A stretch of 64,000 nt of DNA from Chryseobacterium sp. E1. GTDB taxonomy: Bacteria; Bacteroidota; Bacteroidia; Flavobacteriales; Weeksellaceae. Below the pieces are notes generated by a model, which was not told the origin of the DNA, did no database searches, and saw only the letters and a list, made by a program, of their open reading frames with translations. The stretch's first letter is position 1; each line of letters opens with the position of its first letter. Shown here one piece after another: positions 10,733 to 19,275 of this stretch. A program made the translations under genes and the position numbers. The DNA lies in the NCBI GenBank assembly GCA_019203745.1, contig CP078104.1, forward strand, positions 4,216,001-4,280,000, written 5' to 3'.

Positions 10733-11594
10733 ATGACTAATAAAATATTTAATAAAAGATTTTGCATCCTACCTTAACGTTGCCAAACCTAAGAATGAGG
10801 ATCTCCTTATTATTAACTATGAGAATGAGGATAGTATAAGGTTGTACTCTGATTCCGTTACAATTGATTTTTATTTGTTGGCTATAAAACCTCCGTTGGA
10901 AAAGAGTTTTAAAGAAATACAATTTATTGAAGATCAGGCAAAATCTTTTATGTATGTTGATTGCCCGCAAAATAATCTGGATTGGGATATCAATGCTCCC
11001 GATGCCGGCTATAACATTATGGTAAGTGCAAAATATGTAAATAAATTGGCTAAAGATTACAATTTTGTGCATTACAATAATCACGAAGCGCTTTTTCTTA
11101 CCACGGACGAAGAATCTATTTTATGGGATCTGTACAAAAAAGCGTATGATGAATTTCAGAAGGAATTGTATTCTAAGGATATTATCATGGCCTATATTGC
11201 CCTGATTTTATCTTATACACAAATATTTTATAACAGGCAATTTGATTCAAGAAGTAAAATATACAATTCTGTAATCGATAACTTTTATGATAATCTAAAG
11301 CAATATTTTGGAGATAATGACCGAATAGTAGGTCTTCCTTCTGTTGCTTATTTTGCTCAGAAAGCCAATCTTTCAGCCAATTATTTTGGAGATTTGATCA
11401 AGCATTTTACAGGAGAATCACCGATTGAGCATATCCATAATTTTGTTTTGAACCAAGCAAAAGACAAGCTCAAAAATACCTCGCTTTCCATTAGTGAGAT
11501 CTCTTATAGCTTAGGCTTTGATTATCCTAATTATTTTGCGAGATTTTTCCGAAAGAAAACAGGTTTATCCCCAAAAGTATTTAGGGAAATGTAA
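10733..11594 (+). CDS. AraC-family transcriptional regulator
   Basis: DNA-binding activator of about 286 aa. The C-terminal AraC double helix-turn-helix covers about the last 100 residues, with ISEISYSLGFDYPNYFARFF followed by RKKTGLSPKVFRE. The N-terminal sensor domain has no motif I recognise. The open frame extends upstream of the Met at 10842 with coding-like sequence (DFASYLNVAKPKNEDLLIIN) back to an ATG at 10733 (MTNKIFNK) if one extra A in AATAAAAGA near 10757 is removed, so I place the start there. Upstream repeats suggest autoregulation; the next genes (hydrolases) are the probable targets. Confidence 0.85.
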
Positions 11595-11619
11595 TATTCT
11601 AACTTTATAATGTCGAGAT

Positions 11620-11647
11620 AGCAATCCAATAAGATTGCTTTTTTTTT
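11620..11647 (+). terminator. Terminator after araC
   Basis: AGCAATC/GATTGCT hairpin with a 6-base loop followed by nine Ts, starting 25 bases after the araC stop. Confidence 0.8.
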
Positions 11648-11667
11648 ATGCTATAGTTATAAATCAG

Positions 11668-11702
11668 TAAAATGTTTCCTTTTTCGAGTAATCTGTCTAC
11701 GT
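11668..11702 (+). promoter_or_regulatory. Paired direct repeat (putative AraC operator) upstream of the hydrolases
   Basis: Half-site TAAAATGTTTCCTT (11668) is preceded by the same AAATCAG seen at the araC copy, giving 15 identical bases (11661-11675 against 10640-10654). A weaker half-site, TAATCTGTCTACGT, starts at 11689, 21 bases on, and covers the -33 position of the promoter at 11723. Confidence 0.55.
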
Positions 11703-11722
11703 TCCGGGGATGTGACTGTATC

Positions 11723-11730
11723 TAACTTTG
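11723..11730 (+). promoter_or_regulatory. -7 box TAACTTTG of the hydrolase operon
   Basis: Matches TAnnTTTG, 20 bases after the second half-site and 42 bases before the ATG. No -33 TTG is present, which fits an activator-dependent promoter. Confidence 0.5.
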
Positions 11731-11772
11731 TTTTATCAAAATACAAAAAGTTTAATTTATAAAGAAAATATT

Positions 11773-12690
11773 ATGTCACAACAAAAGATTAACATCAGTA
11801 ACGGAAACGGGCAGGGTATCACTTTGTCAGCCATTATCAATTTCCCTGAAGGATTTGCAGAAAACAAAAAATATGCAGCCCTAGTGGTTTCTCACCCCGG
11901 TGGAGGTGTAAAAGAACAAGCAGCAGGATTATATGCGAGAAAATTAGCCGAAAAAGGATTTATTACCATTGCCTATGATGCTTCATATCAGGGAGAAAGC
12001 ACTGGTGAACCTCGCCAACTGGAAAATCCTTACATCAGAACAGAAGATATAAGTGCAGTGGTAGATTATCTGACTAAACTTTCTTATGTGGATACAGAGA
12101 AAATCGGGGCAATGGGCATCTGTGCTGGTGCTGGTTATACGGCAAATGCAGCGATTAATGACCATCGTATAAAAGCAGTAGGAATGGTAAGTGCCGTAAA
12201 TATCGGGTCTATGTTCCGTAATGGATGGGAAAATAATGTAAAAGACGCAGATGCAATGCCATATTTGTTGGCTGGTGCAAATGCAAGGACCAACGATGCA
12301 AAAGAAGGTTTACAAATAATGCCTTTAGCTCCGATGAAAGAAGAAGATGCTCCCAACGAAGAATTGAGAGAAGCTTGGGAGTATTATCACACAGACCGTT
12401 GTCAATATCCAACGGCACCAGGATGGGCGACGTTAAGAAGTTTGACACAAATCATTACCTATGACGCTTACAACAAAGCTGAAGCATTTTTTACGCAGCC
12501 TTTGTTGGCAATTGTAGGCAGTGTTGCAGGCAGTGCATGGATGAGCGACGATCTATTAAAAATTGCAGGAACTGCCGACAAAACAAAATATGTGATAGAT
12601 GGAGCCAACCATATGTCTCTTTATGATAAAGAAAACTATGTGAATGAAGCTATTTCTCAATTAGCGTCTTTCTTCTCTGAAAAATTATAA
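11773..12690 (+). CDS. Alpha/beta hydrolase, dienelactone-hydrolase-like (first of a tandem pair)
   Basis: Intact 305-aa cytoplasmic protein with no signal peptide. Features: strand/oxyanion region VVSHPGGGVKEQ, core YDASYQGESTGEPR, nucleophile elbow GICAGAGY (Cys at the usual Ser/Cys position, as in dienelactone hydrolases), and a late catalytic-like His in IDGANHMSLYDKE. Similar proteins are annotated as uncharacterised YcjY/FrsA-like hydrolases; the substrate is unknown. The start was chosen at MSQQKINIS, the first Met after the promoter, rather than an in-frame Met 15 codons upstream that lies inside the promoter. Likely co-transcribed with the next gene and controlled by the AraC protein upstream. 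Confidence 0.85.
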   Translation: MSQQKINISNGNGQGITLSAIINFPEGFAENKKYAALVVSHPGGGVKEQAAGLYARKLAEKGFITIAYDASYQGESTGEPRQLENPYIRTEDISAVVDYLTKLSYVDTEKIGAMGICAGAGYTANAAINDHRIKAVGMVSAVNIGSMFRNGWENNVKDADAMPYLLAGANARTNDAKEGLQIMPLAPMKEEDAPNEELREAWEYYHTDRCQYPTAPGWATLRSLTQIITYDAYNKAEAFFTQPLLAIVGSVAGSAWMSDDLLKIAGTADKTKYVIDGANHMSLYDKENYVNEAISQLASFFSEKL

Positions 12691-12710
12691 TTAAAATAAG
12701 ATTACATAAA

Positions 12711-13632
12711 ATGAAAAAGTCAGTAAAATTCAAAGCGTTATATTGGGATATTGCAGCAGATTTGCTTTTCCCACCTGATTTCGATGAAAATAAAAAATAC
12801 CCTGCCATTATCAGTTCACATCCGATAGGAAGTTGCAAAGAACAGACTTCGGGTAATGTATACGGACAGGCTTTAGCTGATGCAGGGTTTGTAGTATTGG
12901 TTCCCGATGCTTCATTTCAAGGGGAAAGTGGTGGCGAACCTCGTTTTATTGAAGATCCGTCTTTCCGGGTTGAAGATTACAGGTATGCTTGTGATTATTT
13001 GGTAACACTACCTTTTGTAGATGAAAACCGAATTGGTGTATTGGGTATTTGCGGAGGAGGAGGTTACTCCATTAGTGCTGCCAAATCGGAACGCCGTAAA
13101 AGCAGTAGTAAGTATTACCGGAGTGAACTTTGGTCGCCTTTGTCGTGAAGGATTTGCCGGATATGATCCGATTGGTACACTGGAAGCAATTGCTAAACAA
13201 CGAACTGCCGAGGCTCGTGGAGTTGAGCTGCGTGTAGATGGATTGTTGCCGTCATCGGTAGAAGAAGGTAAAAAAGCAGGCATTACAGACATTGATGTGC
13301 TGGAAGCAACAGACTACTATAAAACATCACGTGGTTCAAAGCCTCATGGTGCTACGAGTGCTATGTTTTCACATCGTGCAGCTGCTGTAGACTGGGATGC
13401 CTTTAGCAATGCTGAAACCCTGCTTACACAGCCTTTATTGGTTGTAATTGGTGATAAACCAGGCGGCTTCGGAGCTTATCGTGATGGGCAGGAGATTTAT
13501 GGTCGTGCAGCTTCTAAAAAGAAAGAATTACTAGTTGTGGAAGGTTGGTCTCACTATGATCTTTATGATAAACCAGAACCCGTTCAACAGGCTTTGAAAA
13601 GAGTTATTCCATTTTTTATAGAAAATTTATAA
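12711..13632 (+). CDS. Alpha/beta hydrolase, dienelactone-hydrolase-like (second of a tandem pair)
   Basis: Paralogue of the preceding gene, 20 bases downstream. The same landmarks appear: ISSHPIGSCKEQTSG, PDASFQGESGGEPRF, elbow GICGGGGYS and the final His in VEGWSHYDLYDK. The frame breaks near 13090-13100 (SAAKSER then RNAVKAVVSITGVNFGRL), corrected by one base; about 307 aa restored. The two differ enough that they probably act on different substrates or form a heteromer; both ideas are inference. Confidence 0.85.
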
Positions 13633-13835
13633 TTGTGATTTTTTAGTTTAAACTATTCCATTATAAAGATTTCACACTACTTTTTCTAAAATTTTCCTGT
13701 TTATTAGAAAGATTGTTTGAAAAGCTCAACTAATACTCTGACAATTTCCTGAACGATAAAATTTGTTATATATGAGTCTGAGAGCCTTTATTCGGTGTTT
13801 GGGATCTAAAAAATCAATAAATGCTATTGATATAA

Positions 13836-13869
13836 AAATAGCGCCAACTGTCTTTAGTTGACGCTATTT
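13836..13869. terminator. Hairpin after the hydrolase operon
   Basis: AAATAGCGCCAACT pairs with AGTTGACGCTATTT (one mismatch) around a short loop. No T tract follows. It lies 200 bases after the hydrolase stop. Confidence 0.5.
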
Positions 13870-13874
13870 GGCTG

Positions 13875-14002
13875 CTTGTGACCAAGACGAGCGTATTTTC
13901 AAACACTTTCATCGATGATTTAGTTCGTTTGAGTCAAATTAAAAAAGACTTACAAGCTCATTTTATCAAAAAAACCTTATTGTTTAAGCTTTTTACAATA
14001 TA
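13875..14002 (+). pseudogene. Short open segment, possible gene-tail remnant (copy A)
   Basis: An open frame without a start codon ends at a TAA near 14000 and contains SNTFIDDLVRLSQI followed by KKDLQAHFIKK. A similar segment, SNNYIDNFIRLSQV, lies at 17120-17203. The shared 43 bases are about 72% identical without gaps, and several differences are synonymous. The family is not recognised. The rest of 13633-14038 shows nothing else. Confidence 0.3.
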
Positions 14003-14038
14003 ATTTTAAACACTTGAATAATAGACGTTGACATATTG

Positions 14039-14837
14039 TTAAAATTCCATTATTGAGTCTAATCCTCTTCGTAAACCTTTGAACGTATCAATGTTTTTGA
14101 TGGCAAGTAGTACTCCTTTTACATAGGGCTCTGCGCTTTCTCCGGAATCATGTCTTAATATTAATTTTTCTCCTTTGAGTCCAAAGACGGTTTCTACTGC
14201 GAGTGTATGACCGGGCAGGCGAACAGCATGAACCTGTATGCCGTTTATCGTTGCGCCTCTTGTTTCTTTATTTCCTATGGTATCATCTATTGCTACGGAT
14301 AGTTTAGGCTTCTGAACTTTTGAAAGACGATAAGCCAATTCTGCCACTGTTCCGCTTGGTGCATCAATTTTTTAGCATCTGCATAGTCAATGATCTCATA
14401 GTGGGGAATATATTTTGCTGCCATTTCAGCAAACTTTTGCAATAAAACAACAGTTAAAGCAAAATTCCTGCAGCAAGAACAGACGTGTTATTTTCATTGG
14501 CAATACGCTCAATTTCCTCATAATCTTTATCACTTAGTCCTGAAGTTCCGACAATGACTTTTTGCCTTTTTCAAAGCAGTATGGATATTATGCTTCGCTA
14601 TTTCCGGTTTGGTAAAATCTACAAGAATATCAAATTCTAGATTTTCTATTGCATCTTCTATAGATTTAAACAATGGAATATTATTGTCCGATTTTAATGA
14701 CAGAATTTCTGACAGATTTTTCCCGTCTTGAGATAAAGAAAGTCCGCCTGTTAATATCATTTCGTCATTATTTAAAATTGATCTGCTAATTTCAGAACCC
14801 GCCCATCCGGTGGCTCCTGCAACAAAAACTTTTTCAT
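14039..14837 (-). CDS. dapB: Dihydrodipicolinate reductase-like protein (DapB family)
   Basis: NAD(P)H-dependent reductase of the DapB family (lysine/diaminopimelate pathway in canonical members). Rossmann motif VFVAGATGWAG at the N-terminus, LVDFTKPE in the middle, VIVGTSGLS, the substrate-site motif DAPSGT near 14365, and VHAVRLPGH in the C-terminal domain. Broken by at least three single-base errors: ATGAAAAAG at the start (one A short of MKKVFVAG), near 14565, 14460 and 14370. It follows the flavodoxin-RidA gene by 16 bases, so it is in the same operon. Because of that context it could be a specialised paralogue rather than the housekeeping DapB. Confidence 0.8.
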
Positions 14838-14853
14838 AATCTTATTTTTAATG

Positions 14854-16004
14854 TTATTCTATCTCAAAAATAGCTTGAATTTCAACAGATGAGTTTCCTG
14901 GTATTGAATATGCACCCAAGGTTGCTCTGGCATGTTTTCCTTTTTCACCGAAGATTTCTCCAGTAAGATCAGAAGCGGTATTCATTAATTCTGCGTGTTT
15001 TGAATAATTTTCTACGGTATTAAATATACCAGTTAATTGCACACATTGTTTTACTCTGTTCAAATCACCTCCAACTGCCTGATTAAGTACGGCGATAACG
15101 TTCAACATCGTGGTTCTGGTCGCCTCTTTTATCTGCTCTTCGGTAATATCTTTTCCTACTTTGCCAGGATTAAGAATCTTACCGTCTTTAAGGGCATACT
15201 GATTGATAAACACTAGGTTTCCTGAACGTACAAACGGCTTATAATTTCCTGCCGGTTGGGGAACTTGAGGCAATATTATATTTTTCTCTTTAAGGAGTAG
15301 GTTAATATCAGTTTCTTTTTTCGTAATAGCTGTTTGCTGTATTTTATTTTTGGTAAAAGTGCCCTGAAGTGCGTGCGCTATTTTTGCAAAATTTTTACCT
15401 TGTAACTCTGCTAAGTATCTTTCACTTTTAGTCGGTCTTTCAACATTTTTTAATGAAGCGAGACTGGTGGTTCCCAAAACCGTATTTCCCTGAGGAACTG
15501 TTTTATCTATGTTTTCATTTCCCCTTATTCCATTGGAAACCAAAACCATTCCATGAACGGCCAGGACATTCCAGAATGACTGGATGGCCAGTTCCCTTCC
15601 TGAACCACTGCCGGATGACATAAATACTGTTGCAGGCATTCCTTCAAGGCCATGTTGTGACCAAATAGCGGTGGTTTTAGCAATAAACTCATTCATTGCC
15701 GTACTGATATTTCCAAAATATACCGGAGAACCAAATGCAATGCCGTCATAAGACGTAAGCTCCTCTACAGAGGCAACAGGAATATTTTTTAATTTCGGAT
15801 TGTCATTTGCCTTGACTTTTTGATGGTAGCTTTTGCGATGCCGTCACTTTCAATTCCTTGGGCTATCTCTTTAGCCATTTCATAGGTTCCTCCTTCATCA
15901 GAATGGATAAGGACTAAAATGTTTGTCTGTTTTTGCTGTGCCATGGTAAAATTATTAATTAGAAGTATTAATAAAAATGACATAATAGTATTGATAGTCT
16001 TCAT
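14854..16004 (-). CDS. Exported flavodoxin (WrbA/NAD(P)H oxidoreductase-like)-RidA fusion
   Basis: Signal peptide (FLLILLINNFTMA|QQ), then a flavodoxin-like domain of about 180 aa: ILVLIHSDEGGTYEMAKEIA (P-loop), YDGIAFGSPVYFGNIS and VFMSSGSGSGRE. A RidA-like domain of about 125 aa follows: YKPFVRSGNLVFINQYALK, VLNQAVGGDLNRVKQCVQL, and the RidA Arg motif at HARATLGAYSIPGNSSVEIQ. Flavodoxin end and RidA lie in one uninterrupted frame (14854-15696), so the fusion is not an artefact; the only break, near 15815, is inside the flavodoxin N-terminus. Divergent from an AraC regulator. Confidence 0.85.
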
Positions 16005-16230
16005 ATTTGATCATTTATAGCCGATAATTTCTAATCAGCAAAGTTTTTATTCTACTTTTCTTTAGCCTAATCTTTTGAAATATATTCTTGCATTCCTATG
16101 ATCCTCCTCCTTGAGAAATTCTTTGTCTTTTTAGACTGAATATATTGGTAAGTGTTTGATAATAAAGATATCATAGTTATGGGAAAAGAGAACGTGTTTT
16201 CATTTCAATTATATTTAAATTGTGATAATA

Positions 16231-16238
16231 CAAATTTA
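16231..16238 (-). promoter_or_regulatory. -7 box of the flavodoxin-RidA operon
   Basis: The minus strand reads TAAATTTG, facing the opposite way from the equal box at 16255. The two divergent promoters are only 16 bases apart, so one bound regulator could control both. Confidence 0.4.
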
Positions 16239-16254
16239 CAATTGATGTTTTTAT

Positions 16255-16262
16255 TAAATTTG
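16255..16262 (+). promoter_or_regulatory. -7 box of the second araC gene
   Basis: TAAATTTG, 31 bases before the ATG at 16294. No well-spaced -33 TTG. Confidence 0.4.
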
Positions 16263-16293
16263 CCAAAATTATTATATAAAACGCCAAGATGAA

Positions 16294-17078
16294 ATGTGGG
16301 TTATCAGAAAAAGAAAAGGGGAGTTCGATGATGAAATTAAAATCGCTGCTTATGTATGGTATGAGAAAGACTGGGCTCATGATGACTATGATCATTTTCA
16401 TCAAAGATATCAGCTGACGTATGTGGAAGAAGGGTATCAGTATTTTCATATTGAGAATAAAATCTATCTTGTTCCGCAAAATCATTTAATTTGGATTCCT
16501 TCAGGCAAAAGACACCTTACTCAGTCTGAAGCCAGAACAGTTAATCTTATGGTTATCTTATTCAAAGAAGTTTTTGACAAAGATTTTTATAATGAAGTAC
16601 ATGTTTTTTCTGCGCCGCCTGTTTTGAAAGAAATGCTTCAATACGCTTCAAAGTGGAATCAACTATTGGAAGAAAATGAAGAGCAGGGATATTTCCTGAC
16701 AGCTTTATTGAACAGTCTTCCTCATTTTTGTACAGAGAAAGAAGGTTTACAAATCCCGATCCCAGTTGATCCAAGACTTCTCCCCGTATGTAATTATATT
16801 AATAAGAACTATATGGAACAGTTAAGTATAGATGCCTTAGCTGATATATCCTTAATGTCTGTCAGAAGCCTTCAGCGCATATTCAAGCGGGAAACAGGTA
16901 TTACTGTCCAAAAATATATGCAGCTGATCCGTATTTTAAAAAGTATTGAACTCATTAATACAGGACAATATACCTTAAGCCAGATCGCTTTGATGATTGG
17001 TTATAAAGTTTATCGGCTTTTACCAATTCCTATTTTGGGATTATGAAAGAAAAAGCAAAAATTATGGGTAAATCTTAA
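16294..17078 (+). CDS. AraC-family transcriptional regulator (cupin sensor)
   Basis: About 261 aa. The N-terminal cupin/AraC-binding domain has HDDYDHFHQRYQLTYVEEG and VPQNHLIWIPSGKRHLTQ (metal-cupin-like His-rich motifs). The C-terminal HTH is SIDALADISLMSVRSLQRIF with KRETGITVQKYMQLIR, then LSQIALMIGYK. A frame break near 17010 replaces the normal ending with LLPIPILGL; in the restored frame it reads FGIMKEKAKIMGKS and stops at 17078. Divergent to the flavodoxin-RidA/dapB operon, which it probably regulates. Confidence 0.85.
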
Positions 17079-17084
17079 AGTTCT

Positions 17085-17203
17085 GATCTTAAGATTAATT
17101 GTGAAAAAAACTTAGGAAGAAGTGTATCTTCAAATAATTATATAGATAATTTTATCCGATTGAGCCAAGTTATAAACTCATTTCTATCACAAAATTTCGG
17201 ATA
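17085..17203 (+). pseudogene. Short open segment, possible gene-tail remnant (copy B)
   Basis: An open frame without a start, immediately after the AraC stop, ends at the TAA at 17201-17203 and contains SVSSNNYIDNFIRLSQV. It resembles the segment at 13875-14002. The remainder of 17079-17355 shows no other gene. Confidence 0.3.
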
Positions 17204-17355
17204 ATGAATTGCATTTTATCTTTGCATTAAATGAAGTTTCAGTATAAAGCTTAGAGGAGTAAAAAGATAATTCATTTTTTTCAGATTAGCTCATTTTTTT
17301 ATCTAGTTCCCAAATTTTGCACCTGATCCGAATTAATCCTATCATGGGTAATAAT

Positions 17356-17389
17356 AAAAAATCGCTACTTGAAAAGTAACGATTTTTTT
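17356..17389 (-). terminator. Terminator of the tRNA gene
   Basis: On the minus strand the tRNA 3' end is followed by AAAAATCGTTACTT, a short loop, AAGTAGCGATTTTTT: a strong hairpin with a T tract. Confidence 0.8.
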
Positions 17390-17398
17390 GTTGTGTGT

Positions 17399-17471
17399 GA
17401 CCTCGACAGGATTCAAACCTGTAACCTTCTGAGCCGTAATCAGATGCGCTATTCAGTTGCGCCACGAGGCC
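17399..17471 (-). tRNA. tRNA-Arg (anticodon ACG)
   Basis: A 73-nt cloverleaf on the minus strand. Acceptor GGCCTCG pairs with CGAGGTC (one G-T), D stem GCGC/GCGC, anticodon stem TCTGA/TCAGA with loop TTACGGC (anticodon ACG), and T stem ACAGG/CCTGT with loop TTTGAAT. The CCA end is not encoded. Confidence 0.95.
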
Positions 17472-17529
17472 GTTTGTTATCTTGTTGTTTAACGGTTGCA
17501 AATATACCACTTTTTCCGTTCTTTGAAAC

Positions 17530-18574
17530 ATGAAACAGAAAATTTTACTTTTATTCACGGTATTTTCGCTAATTGCTTGTAAAAGAGAACAAAAAATTTC
17601 GTCCTCAGATTGGACAAATATCTCAAATCGCACCCAATACAAGGAACAGGATGGAAATCTGGAGCTGAAATCGGGAAATTTCACCTATAATTTCAAAAAA
17701 ATCAGACTCCTTTCAAAAAAATTATCCTTCTTAATGCCAGTATGGCCGGGTATATTTCAGAGCTTGGAGCAGAAAATTTAATCATTGGAGTGTCAAGTCC
17801 TGAGTATATTTATTCAGAAAAGATTCAAAATCTTTTGAAGGAAGGGAAAATTCAAAATGTAGGAAGCGAGCAGAAATATGATGTGGAGAAAATTATTTCC
17901 ATGAAGCCGGATGCTGTTTTTACCAATTATATTGCAAGTTTCGACAATGCCTATCAGCTATTGAAAAACAATGGAATTCAGGTGGTATTTTTAGATGAAT
18001 ATATGGAACAGCAGCCATTACAGAAAACAGCATATATCAAGCTTTTTGGAGAATTTTTAGGAAAAGAGAAAGAAGCGGAAGCCCAATATCAGAAAGTAGA
18101 GAAAACTACAATGACCTGAAGCAGCTTGCCTTAAAAGCAAAAGAGAAACCCGTTGTGCTGGCCAATGAAATGTATGGAGACGTATGGTATCTTCCCGGTG
18201 GAAATACTTCCGTGGCCCATTATATTGCAGATGCCAATGCTAACTATATCATGAAAGACAACAAAGAAGAAAAAGCGCTGACAATGAGCTTTGAGGAAGT
18301 ATATGCAAAAGCCGGCGGCGTTCAGTACTGGGTAAACGCAGGAAGCCATACCTCTAAAAAAGAAATGCTGGGCATGAATCCTTTTTACGGAAAACTTGAC
18401 GTATTCAATAAAGGTAAAATCTATACCATTGCCGGAAAAGAGAAAATGAAAGCCAACGATTTCTTTGAAAGTGGAGTAGTGAGAGCCGATCTTATCCTTA
18501 AAGACTATATTAAAATCTTCCATCCTGAACTTTTACCGGATTATCAGCTTACCTACATGAAAGAATTGCAGTAA
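17530..18574 (+). CDS. Periplasmic metal-chelate binding lipoprotein (BtuF/FecB-like ABC substrate-binding protein)
   Basis: Lipoprotein signal with lipobox SLIAC. The TroA-fold helical-backbone features are SMAGYISELGAENLIIGVSS, MKPDAVFTNYI, VVFLDEYMEQQPLQK (Glu/Asp-rich cleft edge), LANEMYGDVWYLPGGNTSVA and AGKEKMKANDFFESG. It binds a ferric siderophore or cobalamin-like ligand by family. Frame breaks near 17705 (A run) and near 18107; about 348 aa restored. No permease or ATPase is adjacent, so its partners must lie elsewhere. Confidence 0.85.
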
Positions 18575-18597
18575 ATCGGACTATTTGCTTATTTTTG
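18566..18597 (+). promoter_or_regulatory. Promoter of mtgA (TTG-N21-TATTTTTG)
   Basis: TTG at 18566-18568 and TATTTTTG at 18590-18597 are spaced 21 bases, matching the Bacteroidota consensus, and lie 20 bases before the mtgA ATG, overlapping the end of the upstream gene. Confidence 0.55.
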
Positions 18598-18617
18598 CTT
18601 TTCCTTTTAATAACGTT

Positions 18618-19262
18618 ATGTGGAAAAAAATTAAACAGTTTATCTTTATCGTTCTTGTGCTGAATGTAGTTTTTATTATCTGGGGCAGATTCTTTAATCC
18701 GCCGATCACCATTACCCAGATAGGAGGTCTTTTTGAATACGGAAAACTGCATAGAGACTATATTTCTTATGATGAAATGGGAAATAATGTGAAAAAGGCA
18801 GTAATAGCATCCGAAGATCAGAAATTCTTTGATCACAACGGTTTCGATTATACAGCGATTGAAAAAGCGATGAAGTACAACGAAAAAGGAAAGAAAATAA
18901 GAGGCGGAAGCACCATCTCTCAGCAGACTGCCAAAAATGTCTTTCTCTGGCAGGGAAGAAGCTGGGTGAGAAAAGGGCTGGAAGCAGTCTACACTTTTAT
19001 TATTGAAAAAGTATGGAGTAAGGATATTATCCTTGAAAGATACCTGAATTCCATTGAAATGGGGCAGGGAGTATTTGGAGTAGAGGCCGCAGCACAATAT
19101 TATTTCGGGAAATCATCTAAAGACCTAAGTGCTTCAGATGCAGCCTGGATCGCAGCCGTACTGCCGAATCCGAAGAAGTATGATCCGAAAAATCCTTCTC
19201 CCTATCTGAGAAAGAAACATAATTGGATTATGAGACAGATGAGGAATGTAAGTTTGAAATAG
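18618..19262 (+). CDS. mtgA: Monofunctional peptidoglycan transglycosylase
   Basis: Intact 214-aa GT51 glycosyltransferase that polymerises lipid II into glycan strands. One N-terminal membrane anchor (FIFIVLVLNVVFIIWG). Family motifs: SEDQKFFDHNGFDY (catalytic Glu), RGGSTISQQTAKN, RKGLEAVYTFIIEKVWSK and RYLNSIEMGQGVFGVEAAA. There is no transpeptidase domain, which separates it from class A PBPs. The start at MWKKIKQF follows a good promoter. Confidence 0.95.
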   Translation: MWKKIKQFIFIVLVLNVVFIIWGRFFNPPITITQIGGLFEYGKLHRDYISYDEMGNNVKKAVIASEDQKFFDHNGFDYTAIEKAMKYNEKGKKIRGGSTISQQTAKNVFLWQGRSWVRKGLEAVYTFIIEKVWSKDIILERYLNSIEMGQGVFGVEAAAQYYFGKSSKDLSASDAAWIAAVLPNPKKYDPKNPSPYLRKKHNWIMRQMRNVSLK

Positions 19263-19275
19263 TATCTTTGTACTA

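Noticed and set aside
13870..13920. Possible second tRNA or tRNA-like end after the hairpin at 13836
   Set aside because: The GTGACC wording resembles the tRNA flank at 17395, but no acceptor, D or T stems can be formed.
17286..17684. Minus-strand open frame of about 130 codons
   Set aside because: It runs straight through the tRNA-Arg gene, its terminator and the start of the binding-lipoprotein gene; no family resemblance.
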